From the NCBI GenBank assembly GCA_947631805.1, contig CANRNA010000040.1, positions 1-10,916 on the forward strand: DNA of 10,916 nucleotides, written 5' to 3'. The notes under the pieces are model-generated. The model ran no database searches and was not told the DNA's origin. It saw only the letters and a list, made by a program, of their open reading frames with translations. The DNA is from an uncultured Oscillospiraceae bacterium (GTDB lineage: Bacteria; Bacillota; Clostridia; Oscillospirales; Oscillospiraceae). The translations under genes and the position numbers were made by a program. Shown here in pieces: positions 1 through 6,256 of this stretch (the first letter of the stretch is position 1; every line of letters begins with the position of its first letter).

Positions 1-1499
1 AAGATGCGCAGCACCCCGTCGGTCAGCCAGTGGAAAAAGCCCTTGTCGATGTTGTCCGGCGTCCGCTCCCGGCTCTTGGCCTGGGTGGCGAGAAAGTCCG
101 CCTTCAGGTCCTTCAGCAGGGACGCCTTATAGAACAGGGAGTTGTTCTCAAAGTGCAGAAACAGGCTCCGGTAGTCCAGGTTGACCGTGCCCACCGAGCA
201 CAGCACGTCGTCCACGACGCTGGCCTTGGCGTGGACGAAGCCGGGGGTGTATTCGTATATCTTCACCCCGGCCTCCAGCAGCACGGGGTAAAAGCTCCGG
301 CCCATGCGGTAGACCAGCTTCTTGTCCGGGATGCCGGGCATGATGATGCGCACGTCCACTCCCCGGCGGGCGGCCCGGACAAAGGCCCCCAGCAGCGCGT
401 CGCCGGGCATGAGGTAGGGGGTGTAGAACCAGGCGTAGCTCTTCGCCTGGCTGAGAAGGTCGATGAACAGCTCGTTGCTCACGGCGTAGCTCTCCAGCGG
501 GGAGTCGTAGTAGCTCAGCACCATGCCGTCCTGCGGCGCGTCCGGGTCCGGAGCCTGGGGAGGGGCGAGGAACGCGGCGGGGATGGGGTCCCGGGCGAAG
601 GCGTTCCAGAACGTGGCGAACATGCGGGTATAGTTCCCCACCGCCTCGCCGGTGAGACGGAAGCCGATGTCCTTCCAGTGGCCGAAGCGCTGGATATGGT
701 TTATATACTCGTCGGCCAGGTTCACCCCGCCGGAGAAGGCCACCTTCCCGTCGATGATGAGCATTTTCCGGTGGTCCCGGCAGTTGAGGGTGCCCTTGAT
801 GAACACCAGGGGGTTGAAGGGGGCGACGCGGATGCCCTTTTTCGCCAGATTTCCGGCGTTCTTCCAGGAGTAGGTGCCGATGCTGCCCAGATCGTCGTAC
901 AGCACCCGCACGTCCACGCCCTGGGCGGCCTTCCGGGCCATGATATCCACCATGGAGTCCCACATGAGGCCGTCTTCCAGGATGAAGTACTCCACGAAGA
1001 TGAACTTCTCCGCCTTTTCCAGCTCTTCGAGCATCACGGGGAACATGTCGTCCCCCAGGGGGTAATACACCGCCTCCCGGTTGGGACGGAGGAGAAAGCC
1101 CGTCGCGGTCTGGACCGTGCGGAAGGTCTGGGCAGCCCGGCTGTCCTCCTGGGCGAGCTGCTCATAGAGGGGGGCCGTGTCGTCGGCCTGGGCCGGGAGA
1201 GGCGGTGCCTCCGCCAGCTTTTTCCGCAGGGGCATGGTGGTGCGCTTGTTGCCGAAGATGAGATAGAGCAGCGCGCCGGGCAGGGGGAAGGTCAGTATCA
1301 GCAGCAGCCAGATGATCTTATATGTTCCCTCGTCCTGCTTTGTGATGATGTACAGGACGAATATGAACGCAAAAACGGACAGCGCGAAGCTGATGGCCCC
1401 GGCCCAGGGCCGCAGCCAGGAGAAAAGTATCGCCAGCCATAATGCCTGGAGCGCGATGGCGGGCAGTATGGTGAGGACGCGGCGGATGATCTTGTTCAT
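1..1499 (-). CDS. cls: Cardiolipin synthase, phospholipase D family (3' end cut by window edge)
   Basis: This membrane enzyme joins two phosphatidylglycerol molecules to give cardiolipin and glycerol. The frame starts at ATG 1499, preceded by AAGGAGG with good spacing, and stays open to base 1, giving 499 visible codons. Three hydrophobic segments lie at about residues 8-29, 33-53 and 62-83, the last being the PLDc_N-type segment followed by FGNK. Two HKD motifs are complete: H243-R-K245 with D250 and GGVN at 257-260, and H423-A-K425 with D430 and GTVN at 437-440, followed by LDYRS. These are the two halves of the PLD active site. The visible part ends in WLTDGVLRI; bacterial cardiolipin synthases usually run to about 480-510 residues and often end soon after such a segment in SPLL or SPLM, so only a few residues are probably missing. 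It lies 42 bases downstream of the DegV gene on the same strand and is probably cotranscribed with it. Family assignment is very secure. Confidence 0.95.
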   Translation of the reverse strand, partial: MNKIIRRVLTILPAIALQALWLAILFSWLRPWAGAISFALSVFAFIFVLYIITKQDEGTYKIIWLLLILTFPLPGALLYLIFGNKRTTMPLRKKLAEAPPLPAQADDTAPLYEQLAQEDSRAAQTFRTVQTATGFLLRPNREAVYYPLGDDMFPVMLEELEKAEKFIFVEYFILEDGLMWDSMVDIMARKAAQGVDVRVLYDDLGSIGTYSWKNAGNLAKKGIRVAPFNPLVFIKGTLNCRDHRKMLIIDGKVAFSGGVNLADEYINHIQRFGHWKDIGFRLTGEAVGNYTRMFATFWNAFARDPIPAAFLAPPQAPDPDAPQDGMVLSYYDSPLESYAVSNELFIDLLSQAKSYAWFYTPYLMPGDALLGAFVRAARRGVDVRIIMPGIPDKKLVYRMGRSFYPVLLEAGVKIYEYTPGFVHAKASVVDDVLCSVGTVNLDYRSLFLHFENNSLFYKASLLKDLKADFLATQAKSRERTPDNIDKGFFHWLTDGVLRI

Positions 1500-1541
1500 T
1501 GCTTGACCTCCTTGACACGCCGGGACCGGCGCGTCTGTATA

Positions 1542-2393
1542 TTAGTTCTCAGCGAACACCAGCCCGTAGCCTCCCGGACCGATGTAGGCGCCGATGGTGG
1601 CGCCGATGCCCACCGGCGGGGCCAAAGGCGCGGAAAAGCCCCCGTCCCGGAGCCGTCCCAGAAATTCCAGGCAGTTGGCGTCGTCGTGGGAGAACAGGGG
1701 GATGGCCGGATAGGCCGGATCGACGGCGCTTGCCAGGACCTTGGCCGTCATCTCCTTCATGGCCCGACGGCCGCCGATGGTCTTCTCCGCCACCAGTATC
1801 TCCCCGTCGTCGGAGAAGGTGATGATGGGCTTTATCTGCATCAGGGAGCCTATGCCCGCCGCCGCCCTGGACAGCCGACCGCCCCGGACCAGGTAGTCCA
1901 GCGTGTCGATGCAGGCCAAAAGCCGTACCCGGCCGCGGAAGCGCTCCAGCTCCCGTGCTATCTCCGCCGGGGAGAGCCGTCCCTCGTCCCGGAGCTGGCA
2001 GGCCCGCAGGACCAGCAGCTTTTCCGAGGCGGAGGCCGCCGCTCGCTGCCCGTCGATGATGTAGATGTGCTCATACTCCGCCATTTCCTTCGCCGCCAGG
2101 GCGCACTGATAGGTGCCCGACAGCCGGGAGGATATGAGGATACATATCACCGCGTCACCGGCGTCCCGGGCGGCGGCGAACGCCTCCAGAAAGGTGTCCG
2201 GGGAGGGCTGTGAGGTCTTGAGGACCCCGCCCGCCAGGAGCATCTTCCAGAAGGTCTCGGTGGGGATGGTCTTGTCGTCGATGTAGGTCTCGTCTCCGCA
2301 GGACAGGGGCATGGGGATGAGCCCAACGCCATACTGCCGCAATTCCTCCAGGGTGATGTCGGAAGCGGAGTCGGTGAAAATGCGTACGTTCAT
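1542..2393 (-). CDS. DegV family (FakB-like) fatty-acid-binding protein
   Basis: A 283-residue protein, the usual size for DegV proteins, which bind a single fatty acid. Characterised members (FakB) present it to the kinase FakA, so that exogenous fatty acid enters phospholipid synthesis as acyl phosphate. Visible family marks are the N-terminal MNVRIFTDSASDI, the TSQPS loop at 60-64, SSRLSGTY at 88-95, the segment DTLDYLVRGGRLSR at 163-176, IKPI at 187-190 and a C-terminal GPGGYGLVF at 272-280. Many relatives have a histidine just before that GPG loop (G-x-H-x-GPG); here the matching residue seems to be Tyr270. The start is ATG 2393 behind AGGAGG with an 11-base gap, and the stop is TAA. It has its own promoter at 2434-2462 and leads an apparent operon with cardiolipin synthase. 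No fakA is in the window, so the kinase partner is inferred to lie elsewhere. Confidence 0.93.
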   Translation of the reverse strand: MNVRIFTDSASDITLEELRQYGVGLIPMPLSCGDETYIDDKTIPTETFWKMLLAGGVLKTSQPSPDTFLEAFAAARDAGDAVICILISSRLSGTYQCALAAKEMAEYEHIYIIDGQRAAASASEKLLVLRACQLRDEGRLSPAEIARELERFRGRVRLLACIDTLDYLVRGGRLSRAAAGIGSLMQIKPIITFSDDGEILVAEKTIGGRRAMKEMTAKVLASAVDPAYPAIPLFSHDDANCLEFLGRLRDGGFSAPLAPPVGIGATIGAYIGPGGYGLVFAEN

Positions 2394-2433
2394 GGGCAGA
2401 TTCGCCTCCTGTCGGCAATATCTATGTTATGTT

Positions 2434-2462
2434 ACAATATTATTTTTTTCCGCATCTGTCAA
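2434..2462 (-). promoter_or_regulatory. Sigma-A-type promoter of the degV-cls operon
   Basis: On the minus strand a perfect -35 TTGACA (2457-2462) is followed by a 17-base A-rich spacer and the -10 TATTGT (2434-2439), about 40 bases upstream of the DegV start codon. It lies just beyond the terminator of the upstream htrA gene, which fits an independent transcription unit. An imperfect inverted repeat (TTTCCCGG, then CCGGGGAAA) sits upstream of it at about 2467-2487. Confidence 0.75.
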
Positions 2463-2491
2463 GCCGTTTCCCGGCAAACCGGGGAAATATC

Positions 2492-2528
2492 AAAAAACCC
2501 GCCGGAGGGAAATGTCCTCTCCGGCGGG
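2492..2528 (-). terminator. Intrinsic terminator of the minus-strand htrA gene
   Basis: A perfect 10-bp stem (CCCGCCGGAG at 2498-2507 with CTCCGGCGGG at 2519-2528) has an 11-base loop. Read on the minus strand it is followed by six T residues (2492-2497). It begins 15 bases after the htrA stop codon. Confidence 0.9.
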
Positions 2529-2542
2529 AAAAGGCGGCCCCG

Positions 2543-3901
2543 TCAGAAGCCGAAGCTCCCGAAGAAGCGGCGGAAGAAGTCGTCCAGGTCCCCGTAATAC
2601 TGATATTCCTGGCGGTCCTGCTGGGGGGCGGGGGTGGGGTCCGCCGGGGCGGCGCTCTCCCCGAAGGTGACGGGCAGGTCCAGGGTCTCGCCGTTTCGCC
2701 AAACGGTCACTTGGGCGGTGTCCCCCACGGCGTAGGAGCGGACGATGGCCGTCAGCTCCGTGAAGCCGACCACCTCCCGGCCGTCCACGGCGGTGATGAT
2801 GTCCCCCTCCCGGATACCGGCCTGGGCCGCCGCGCCGCCGTCGTTGACGGCGCTGACAAGCGCGCCGGGGACCATGCCGTACCGCTCCGCCACAGAGGAG
2901 GGCACGGGATAGCCGGACACGCCCAGGGAGGCCCTGCCGGTGACGTAGCCGTGGGCGATGAGCTCCTCGGCCACGTGGGAGGCGTCGTTGATGGGGATGG
3001 CGAAGCCCAGGCCCTCCACGCCGGTGGCGCTGGTCTTGGCGGTGACCACGCCCACCACCTGGCCGTCGGTGTTGTACACCGGGCCGCCGGAGTTGCCGTT
3101 GTTCACTGCCGCGTCTATCTGGAACATGTTGATGGGCACGCTGTCCGTGTCGGTGGTGATGGCCCGGTCCGTGGCGGAGACGATGCCGGTGGTCATGGTG
3201 AAGTTCAGCTCTCCCAGGGGATTGCCCACGGCGTATATCTCCTGGCCCACAGCGATGCCGTCGGAGTCCCCGAATACGGCGGGGACGAGACCGGAGGCGT
3301 CTATTTTCAGCACGGCGATGTCGTTTTCCGCGTCGTGGCCCACGATCTGGGCGGTGTACTCCGTGCCGTCATAGGTCAGCACGGACACCTCGTATCCCCC
3401 AGACACGGCCTCGGAGATGACGTGGTTGTTCGTCATGATATAGCCGTCCTCGCTGATGACGAAGCCGGTGCCGGTGACGCTGGAGGGGCTTATCTGGCCG
3501 AAGATGTTCACGTAGGATATCTCCGTGGTGACGCCCACCACCTGCTGCTTGGCAAGGTCATATACGTTCTTCCCCCCGCTGGCGCTCTCCGCCACGGGCC
3601 GCTCGCCCGCCGGGGCGGGAGAGGGCTGGCTTTCCGAAAGGGGCTGGGACGTGGAGACCGGCTCCTGGGCGGCGGGGCCGCGAAACACGTCCGTCTCCAG
3701 CACCAGATAGGTGCCGCCCACCCCCAGGGCTGCCGCCAGGATGGAGCATATCAAACATATCGAGATGACCGCCCCCGCGCCCATGCCCCGCTTGGCCGGG
3801 CGGGACGGCTGGGCGGGCTGGAAGATGTCGCCGGAATACCCGGACTCGTAGTGGGCCGAGGCGTCGGAGCTGGAATAGCTGTTGTTGTCGTTGTCGTTCA
3901 T
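2543..3901 (-). CDS. htrA: HtrA/DegP-like membrane-anchored serine protease with one PDZ domain (paralogue 1)
   Basis: A 452-residue trypsin-like protease of the HtrA family, which degrades or holds misfolded proteins outside the membrane. Order of parts: a Ser/Asn/Asp-rich cytosolic tail (1-38), one membrane segment at about 43-67, a Pro/Ser-rich linker (about 75-110), the protease domain and a PDZ domain (about 325-412). The catalytic triad is visible: His160 in TNNHVI, Asp194 in ENDIAVLKI and Ser271 in GNSGGPV. The PDZ contains GIREGDIITAVDG. The C-terminus is Gln/Tyr-rich and then Phe-rich (DDFFRRFFGSFGF). The start is ATG 3901, with AGGAGG nine bases upstream; the stop is TGA. A terminator follows, so it appears monocistronic. 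It is divergent from the TetR gene and related to the second protease at 6257-7594, with stretches of identical DNA. The length is normal for Firmicute HtrA/YycK-type proteins; the exact orthologue (HtrA, HtrB or other) cannot be told. Confidence 0.95.
   Translation of the reverse strand: MNDNDNNSYSSSDASAHYESGYSGDIFQPAQPSRPAKRGMGAGAVISICLICSILAAALGVGGTYLVLETDVFRGPAAQEPVSTSQPLSESQPSPAPAGERPVAESASGGKNVYDLAKQQVVGVTTEISYVNIFGQISPSSVTGTGFVISEDGYIMTNNHVISEAVSGGYEVSVLTYDGTEYTAQIVGHDAENDIAVLKIDASGLVPAVFGDSDGIAVGQEIYAVGNPLGELNFTMTTGIVSATDRAITTDTDSVPINMFQIDAAVNNGNSGGPVYNTDGQVVGVVTAKTSATGVEGLGFAIPINDASHVAEELIAHGYVTGRASLGVSGYPVPSSVAERYGMVPGALVSAVNDGGAAAQAGIREGDIITAVDGREVVGFTELTAIVRSYAVGDTAQVTVWRNGETLDLPVTFGESAAPADPTPAPQQDRQEYQYYGDLDDFFRRFFGSFGF
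2780..2806 (-). repeat. 27-bp exact inverted repeat, copy 1 (PDZ region of htrA paralogue 1)
   Basis: This segment is identical, in opposite orientation, to 7412-7438 and encodes GDIITAVDG in both proteases. It reflects common ancestry and shared codon preference. It is also one of several matching stretches that could pair in recombination. Confidence 0.85.
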
Positions 3902-3943
3902 AGTGGTCTACCTCCTGCCGCCCGATAGGGGGGCATCGTTATA

Positions 3944-3972
3944 CCTATAATGTAGCCCGTTTTGGCGCACAA
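3944..3972 (-). promoter_or_regulatory. Possible promoter of htrA paralogue 1
   Basis: On the minus strand TTGTGC (3967-3972), a 17-base spacer and TATAGG (3944-3949) lie about 43 bases before the start codon. An overlapping alternative is TGGAAT (3972-3977) with TACATT (3949-3954), also 17 apart. Both match the consensus only partly, so the true hexamers are uncertain. An alternative sigma factor cannot be ruled out. Confidence 0.35.
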
Positions 3973-4051
3973 TTCCAGAGAAATCTGTAAATAAATTATG
4001 GATATTTTATGACGGGCTCCCCCCGCGCCGCCGCAAGGAGGGGAAAAAGGG

Positions 4052-4080
4052 TTGACAAGGGCGGAAAGAGGTGATAATAT
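4052..4080 (+). promoter_or_regulatory. Strong extended -10 promoter of the tetR-ABC operon
   Basis: A perfect -35 TTGACA (4052-4057), a 17-base spacer and -10 TAATAT (4075-4080) are preceded by TG at 4072-4073 in the extended -10 position. It lies about 40 bases upstream of the TetR start codon. Near-consensus strength is what one expects of a promoter held down by a repressor. Confidence 0.8.
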
Positions 4081-4098
4081 AACAGACGATATATAACA
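4077..4098 (+). repeat. ATATAACA direct repeats over the -10/start region (candidate operator)
   Basis: ATATAACA occurs at 4077-4084 and again at 4091-4098, a 14-base period, overlapping the -10 hexamer and the likely transcription start. TetR-type operators are usually inverted repeats and no convincing palindrome is seen here, so an operator role is a guess based on position only. Confidence 0.3.
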
Positions 4099-4120
4099 AA
4101 TGATATTTAGGAGGTGCCCC

Positions 4121-4693
4121 ATGCCCCCCAAAGTACGTGTGACGAAGGAGCAGATCATAGCCGCCGGGCTGGAGCTGGCCCGGGAGGCCGGGTCGGAGGC
4201 CATCAACGCCAGGGCCGTGGCCCGAAAGCTGGACTGCTCCACCCAGCCGGTGTTCTCCAACTACGCTGCCATGGAGGCCCTCCAGGCCGACGTGCGCCGG
4301 GCGGCGGAGGCGGTGTATGGAGAATGTATGGCCCAGGCCGCCCGGCGGCGGGACTGCCCGCCCTACAAGGCCATCGGCCTGGCGTATATCGGCTTTGCCC
4401 GGCGGGAGCCGGAGCTGTTCCGGTGGCTGTTCATGCGGGACAGGTCCGGGGAGGCCGTCCCCGACGAGCGGGAGGAGAACGCCCCGGTCATCCGGCTCAT
4501 CCGGGAGCTGACCGGGCTGGACGAGGACAGGGCGTGGCTCTTCCACCTGGAGATGTGGATATTCGTCCACGGGGTGGGGGCCATGCTGGCCACCGGATAC
4601 GTGGACTGGGACGAGGCGCTGGTGAGCGACATGCTCACGGATATGTTTCAGGGCCTTCGGGCCCGGTTCGGCGTGGGAAAGGAGGGACCCTGA
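4121..4693 (+). CDS. TetR/AcrR family transcriptional regulator
   Basis: A 190-residue DNA-binding protein, typical in size for the family. An N-terminal helix-turn-helix (about residues 8-52) contains the pattern INARAVARKLDCSTQPVFSNY. The helical C-terminal part (about 60-185) would bind a ligand and dimerise. The start chosen is ATG 4121, six bases after AGGAGG (4109-4114); an in-frame ATG at 4100 exists but lies before that ribosome-binding site. The TGA stop is directly followed by the GTG start of the ATPase gene, so the three genes form an operon. By analogy with other local TetR regulators it probably represses this operon and is released by a compound the transporter exports. The ligand is unknown. 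Confidence 0.92.
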   Translation: MPPKVRVTKEQIIAAGLELAREAGSEAINARAVARKLDCSTQPVFSNYAAMEALQADVRRAAEAVYGECMAQAARRRDCPPYKAIGLAYIGFARREPELFRWLFMRDRSGEAVPDEREENAPVIRLIRELTGLDEDRAWLFHLEMWIFVHGVGAMLATGYVDWDEALVSDMLTDMFQGLRARFGVGKEGP

Positions 4694-5425
4694 GTGGACG
4701 GAGGCATCGTCATCTCCGGCCTGACGAAGCGGTACGGGGACGTGACGGCGGTGGACGGGCTGGACCTGACCATCCCCGGCGGGGAGCGGTTCGCCCTGCT
4801 GGGGGTGAACGGCGCGGGCAAGACCACCACCGTGCGGATGCTGTCGTGCCTGACGAGGCCCACGGCGGGGGACGCCCTTGTCTGCGGCCGGAGCGTCACG
4901 GCCCAGCCACGGGCGGTGCGGGAGCTCATCGGCCTGTCGCCCCAGGAGACGGCGGTGGCGGCCAACCTGACGGCGGAGGAAAATCTGCTGTTTATGGCCG
5001 GGGCCCACGGCATGGGCCGGGAGGAGGCCAGGGCCCGGACGGCGGAGCTGGCGGGGGCGCTGGGCCTCCGGGAGGCGCTGTCCCGCCGGGCGAAAAAGCT
5101 CTCCGGCGGGTGGCAGCGGCGGCTGAGCATCGCCATGGCCCTCGTCTCCCGGCCGAGGGTGCTGTTTCTGGATGAGCCCACCCTGGGGCTGGACGTGCTG
5201 GCCAGGGCGGAGCTGTGGGACACCATCCGGGCCCTGGAGGGAGTGACGGTCGTATTGACCACCCACTACATGGAGGAGGCGGAGGCGCTGGCCGACCGTG
5301 TGGGCGTCATGGCCGGAGGGCGGCTGCTGTGCGCCGGGACGGCGTCGGAACTGAAGGACCGGGCCGGGACGGACCGGTTCGAGGACGCCTTTGTCACCAT
5401 CGTAAAGGAGGCGGGAAGCACATGA
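4694..5425 (+). CDS. ABC transporter ATP-binding protein (drug/antibiotic exporter type)
   Basis: A 243-residue ATPase subunit that powers export through the membrane protein encoded next. Motifs in order: Walker A GVNGAGKT (37-44), Q-loop Gln84, signature LSGGW (136-140), Walker B VLFLDEPTLGLD (156-167) and switch histidine His191 in TTHYMEEAEALADR. The LSGGW variant of LSGGQ and the TTHYMEEAE pattern are typical of the ABC-2/DrrA/NatA exporter group. The start is GTG 4694 immediately after the tetR stop, with AAGGAGGG just upstream. The last four bases (ATGA) overlap the permease start, suggesting translational coupling. All catalytic elements are present. The substrate is not predictable. 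Confidence 0.95.
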   Translation: MDGGIVISGLTKRYGDVTAVDGLDLTIPGGERFALLGVNGAGKTTTVRMLSCLTRPTAGDALVCGRSVTAQPRAVRELIGLSPQETAVAANLTAEENLLFMAGAHGMGREEARARTAELAGALGLREALSRRAKKLSGGWQRRLSIAMALVSRPRVLFLDEPTLGLDVLARAELWDTIRALEGVTVVLTTHYMEEAEALADRVGVMAGGRLLCAGTASELKDRAGTDRFEDAFVTIVKEAGST

Positions 5426-6153
5426 AAACACTGACCTTTTCCGGCCGGACGGCAAGAGAGGTGCTCCGGGACCCGCTGACGGTGCTCTTCGGGCTGGGCT
5501 TTCCTCTGGCGCTGCTTTTGCTGCTGACGGCCATCCAGAAAAACGTGCCGGTGCGGCTGTTTGCCCTGGAGAGCCTGACGCCGGGGGTGGCGGTGTTCGG
5601 CCAGTCCTTCGTGACGCTGTTCGCCGCCATGCTGGTGGCCAGGGACAGGGCGGGGAGCTTTCTCCAGCGGCTGTACACCACGCCCCTGGCCCCCTGGGAC
5701 TATATCCTGGGCTATACCCTGCCCCTCATCCCCATGGTCCTGGCCCAGGAGGCGGTGTGCTATCTGGCGGCGGCGTGCCTGGGGCTTCGGCTGACGGTCA
5801 ACGCCCTCTGGGCCGTCCTCGCCGGTCTTCCGGCGGGGCTGCTGTTCATAGGGCTGGGACTGCTCAGCGGGACGGTGTTCACCGACAGACAGGTGGGCGG
5901 CCTGTGCGGGGCGCTCTTGACCAACCTGACCGCCTGGCTGTCCGGGGCCTGGTTCGACGTGTCCATGGCAGGCGGCTGGTTCGGCCGCCTGGCCAATGCC
6001 CTGCCCTTCCTGCACGCGGTGGAGGCCCAGCGGGCCGCCCTGCGGGGGGAGCTGGCCGGGGCGGGGGGCCACCTTCTGTGGGTGGCGGTGTATATGGCCG
6101 GGATCATGGCGCTGGCGGCGGCGGTATTCATGGGAAAAATGCGCGATAACTGA
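5422..6153 (+). CDS. ABC-2 type transporter permease
   Basis: A 243-residue integral membrane protein, the likely partner of the preceding ATPase. About six hydrophobic segments are seen, near residues 20-37, 54-73, 95-119, 128-150, 158-176 and 217-238, with the charged cytosolic stretch ARDRAGSFLQRLYTTPLAPW between the second and third. That RLYTTPL-type stretch is characteristic of ABC-2 permeases. The start chosen is ATG 5422, ten bases after AGGAGG (5406-5411) and overlapping the ATPase stop. One half-size permease with one ATPase suggests a complex of two plus two subunits. The family is confident, but function beyond export is unknown. Confidence 0.92.
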   Translation: MKTLTFSGRTAREVLRDPLTVLFGLGFPLALLLLLTAIQKNVPVRLFALESLTPGVAVFGQSFVTLFAAMLVARDRAGSFLQRLYTTPLAPWDYILGYTLPLIPMVLAQEAVCYLAAACLGLRLTVNALWAVLAGLPAGLLFIGLGLLSGTVFTDRQVGGLCGALLTNLTAWLSGAWFDVSMAGGWFGRLANALPFLHAVEAQRAALRGELAGAGGHLLWVAVYMAGIMALAAAVFMGKMRDN

Positions 6154-6157
6154 CGGG

Positions 6158-6182
6158 ACAGAGCCGAAACGCCCTGTTTTTT
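6158..6182 (+). terminator. Probable intrinsic terminator of the tetR-ABC operon
   Basis: ACAGAGC (6158-6164) pairs with GCCCTGT (6171-6177) around a six-base loop, with one A-C mismatch, and the T run continues to 6182. It starts four bases after the permease stop codon. The mismatch makes it weaker than the other terminators here. Confidence 0.55.
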
Positions 6183-6189
6183 CAAACTG

Positions 6190-6218
6190 TTCACACTTTC
6201 GGTGTGAGAATGTATTAT
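6190..6218 (+). promoter_or_regulatory. Sigma-A-type promoter of htrA paralogue 2
   Basis: TTCACA (6190-6195), a 17-base spacer and TATTAT (6213-6218) each match the consensus at five of six positions. They lie 39 bases before the GTG start codon. A short inverted repeat covers the -35 element and spacer. Confidence 0.7.
6191..6207 (+). repeat. TCACAC/GTGTGA inverted repeat inside the htrA-2 promoter
   Basis: TCACAC (6191-6196) and GTGTGA (6202-6207) are separated by five bases. The palindrome overlaps the -35 hexamer and spacer, a good position for a repressor site, though no regulator can be assigned. Confidence 0.5.
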
Positions 6219-6256
6219 AGTATCCTGCGGAAATATGATGATGTGGGAGGCCCATC

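Noticed and set aside
30..1442. A long plus-strand open frame opposite the cardiolipin synthase gene
   Set aside because: The minus-strand frame has two HKD motifs, membrane segments and a strong ribosome-binding site. The plus-strand frame is low-complexity (Val/Gly/His/Gln-rich), as expected from the complement of GC-rich coding DNA.
2467..2487. Imperfect inverted repeat TTTCCCGG/CCGGGGAAA upstream of the degV promoter
   Set aside because: It has an unpaired G and a four-base spacer, sits upstream of the -35, and has no supporting evidence for regulator binding.
2429..3928. A 499-codon plus-strand frame and, likewise, a minus-strand frame at 6215-7681 opposite the two htrA genes
   Set aside because: Both are antisense to complete HtrA proteases. 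Their resemblance to each other only mirrors the homology of the two proteases.
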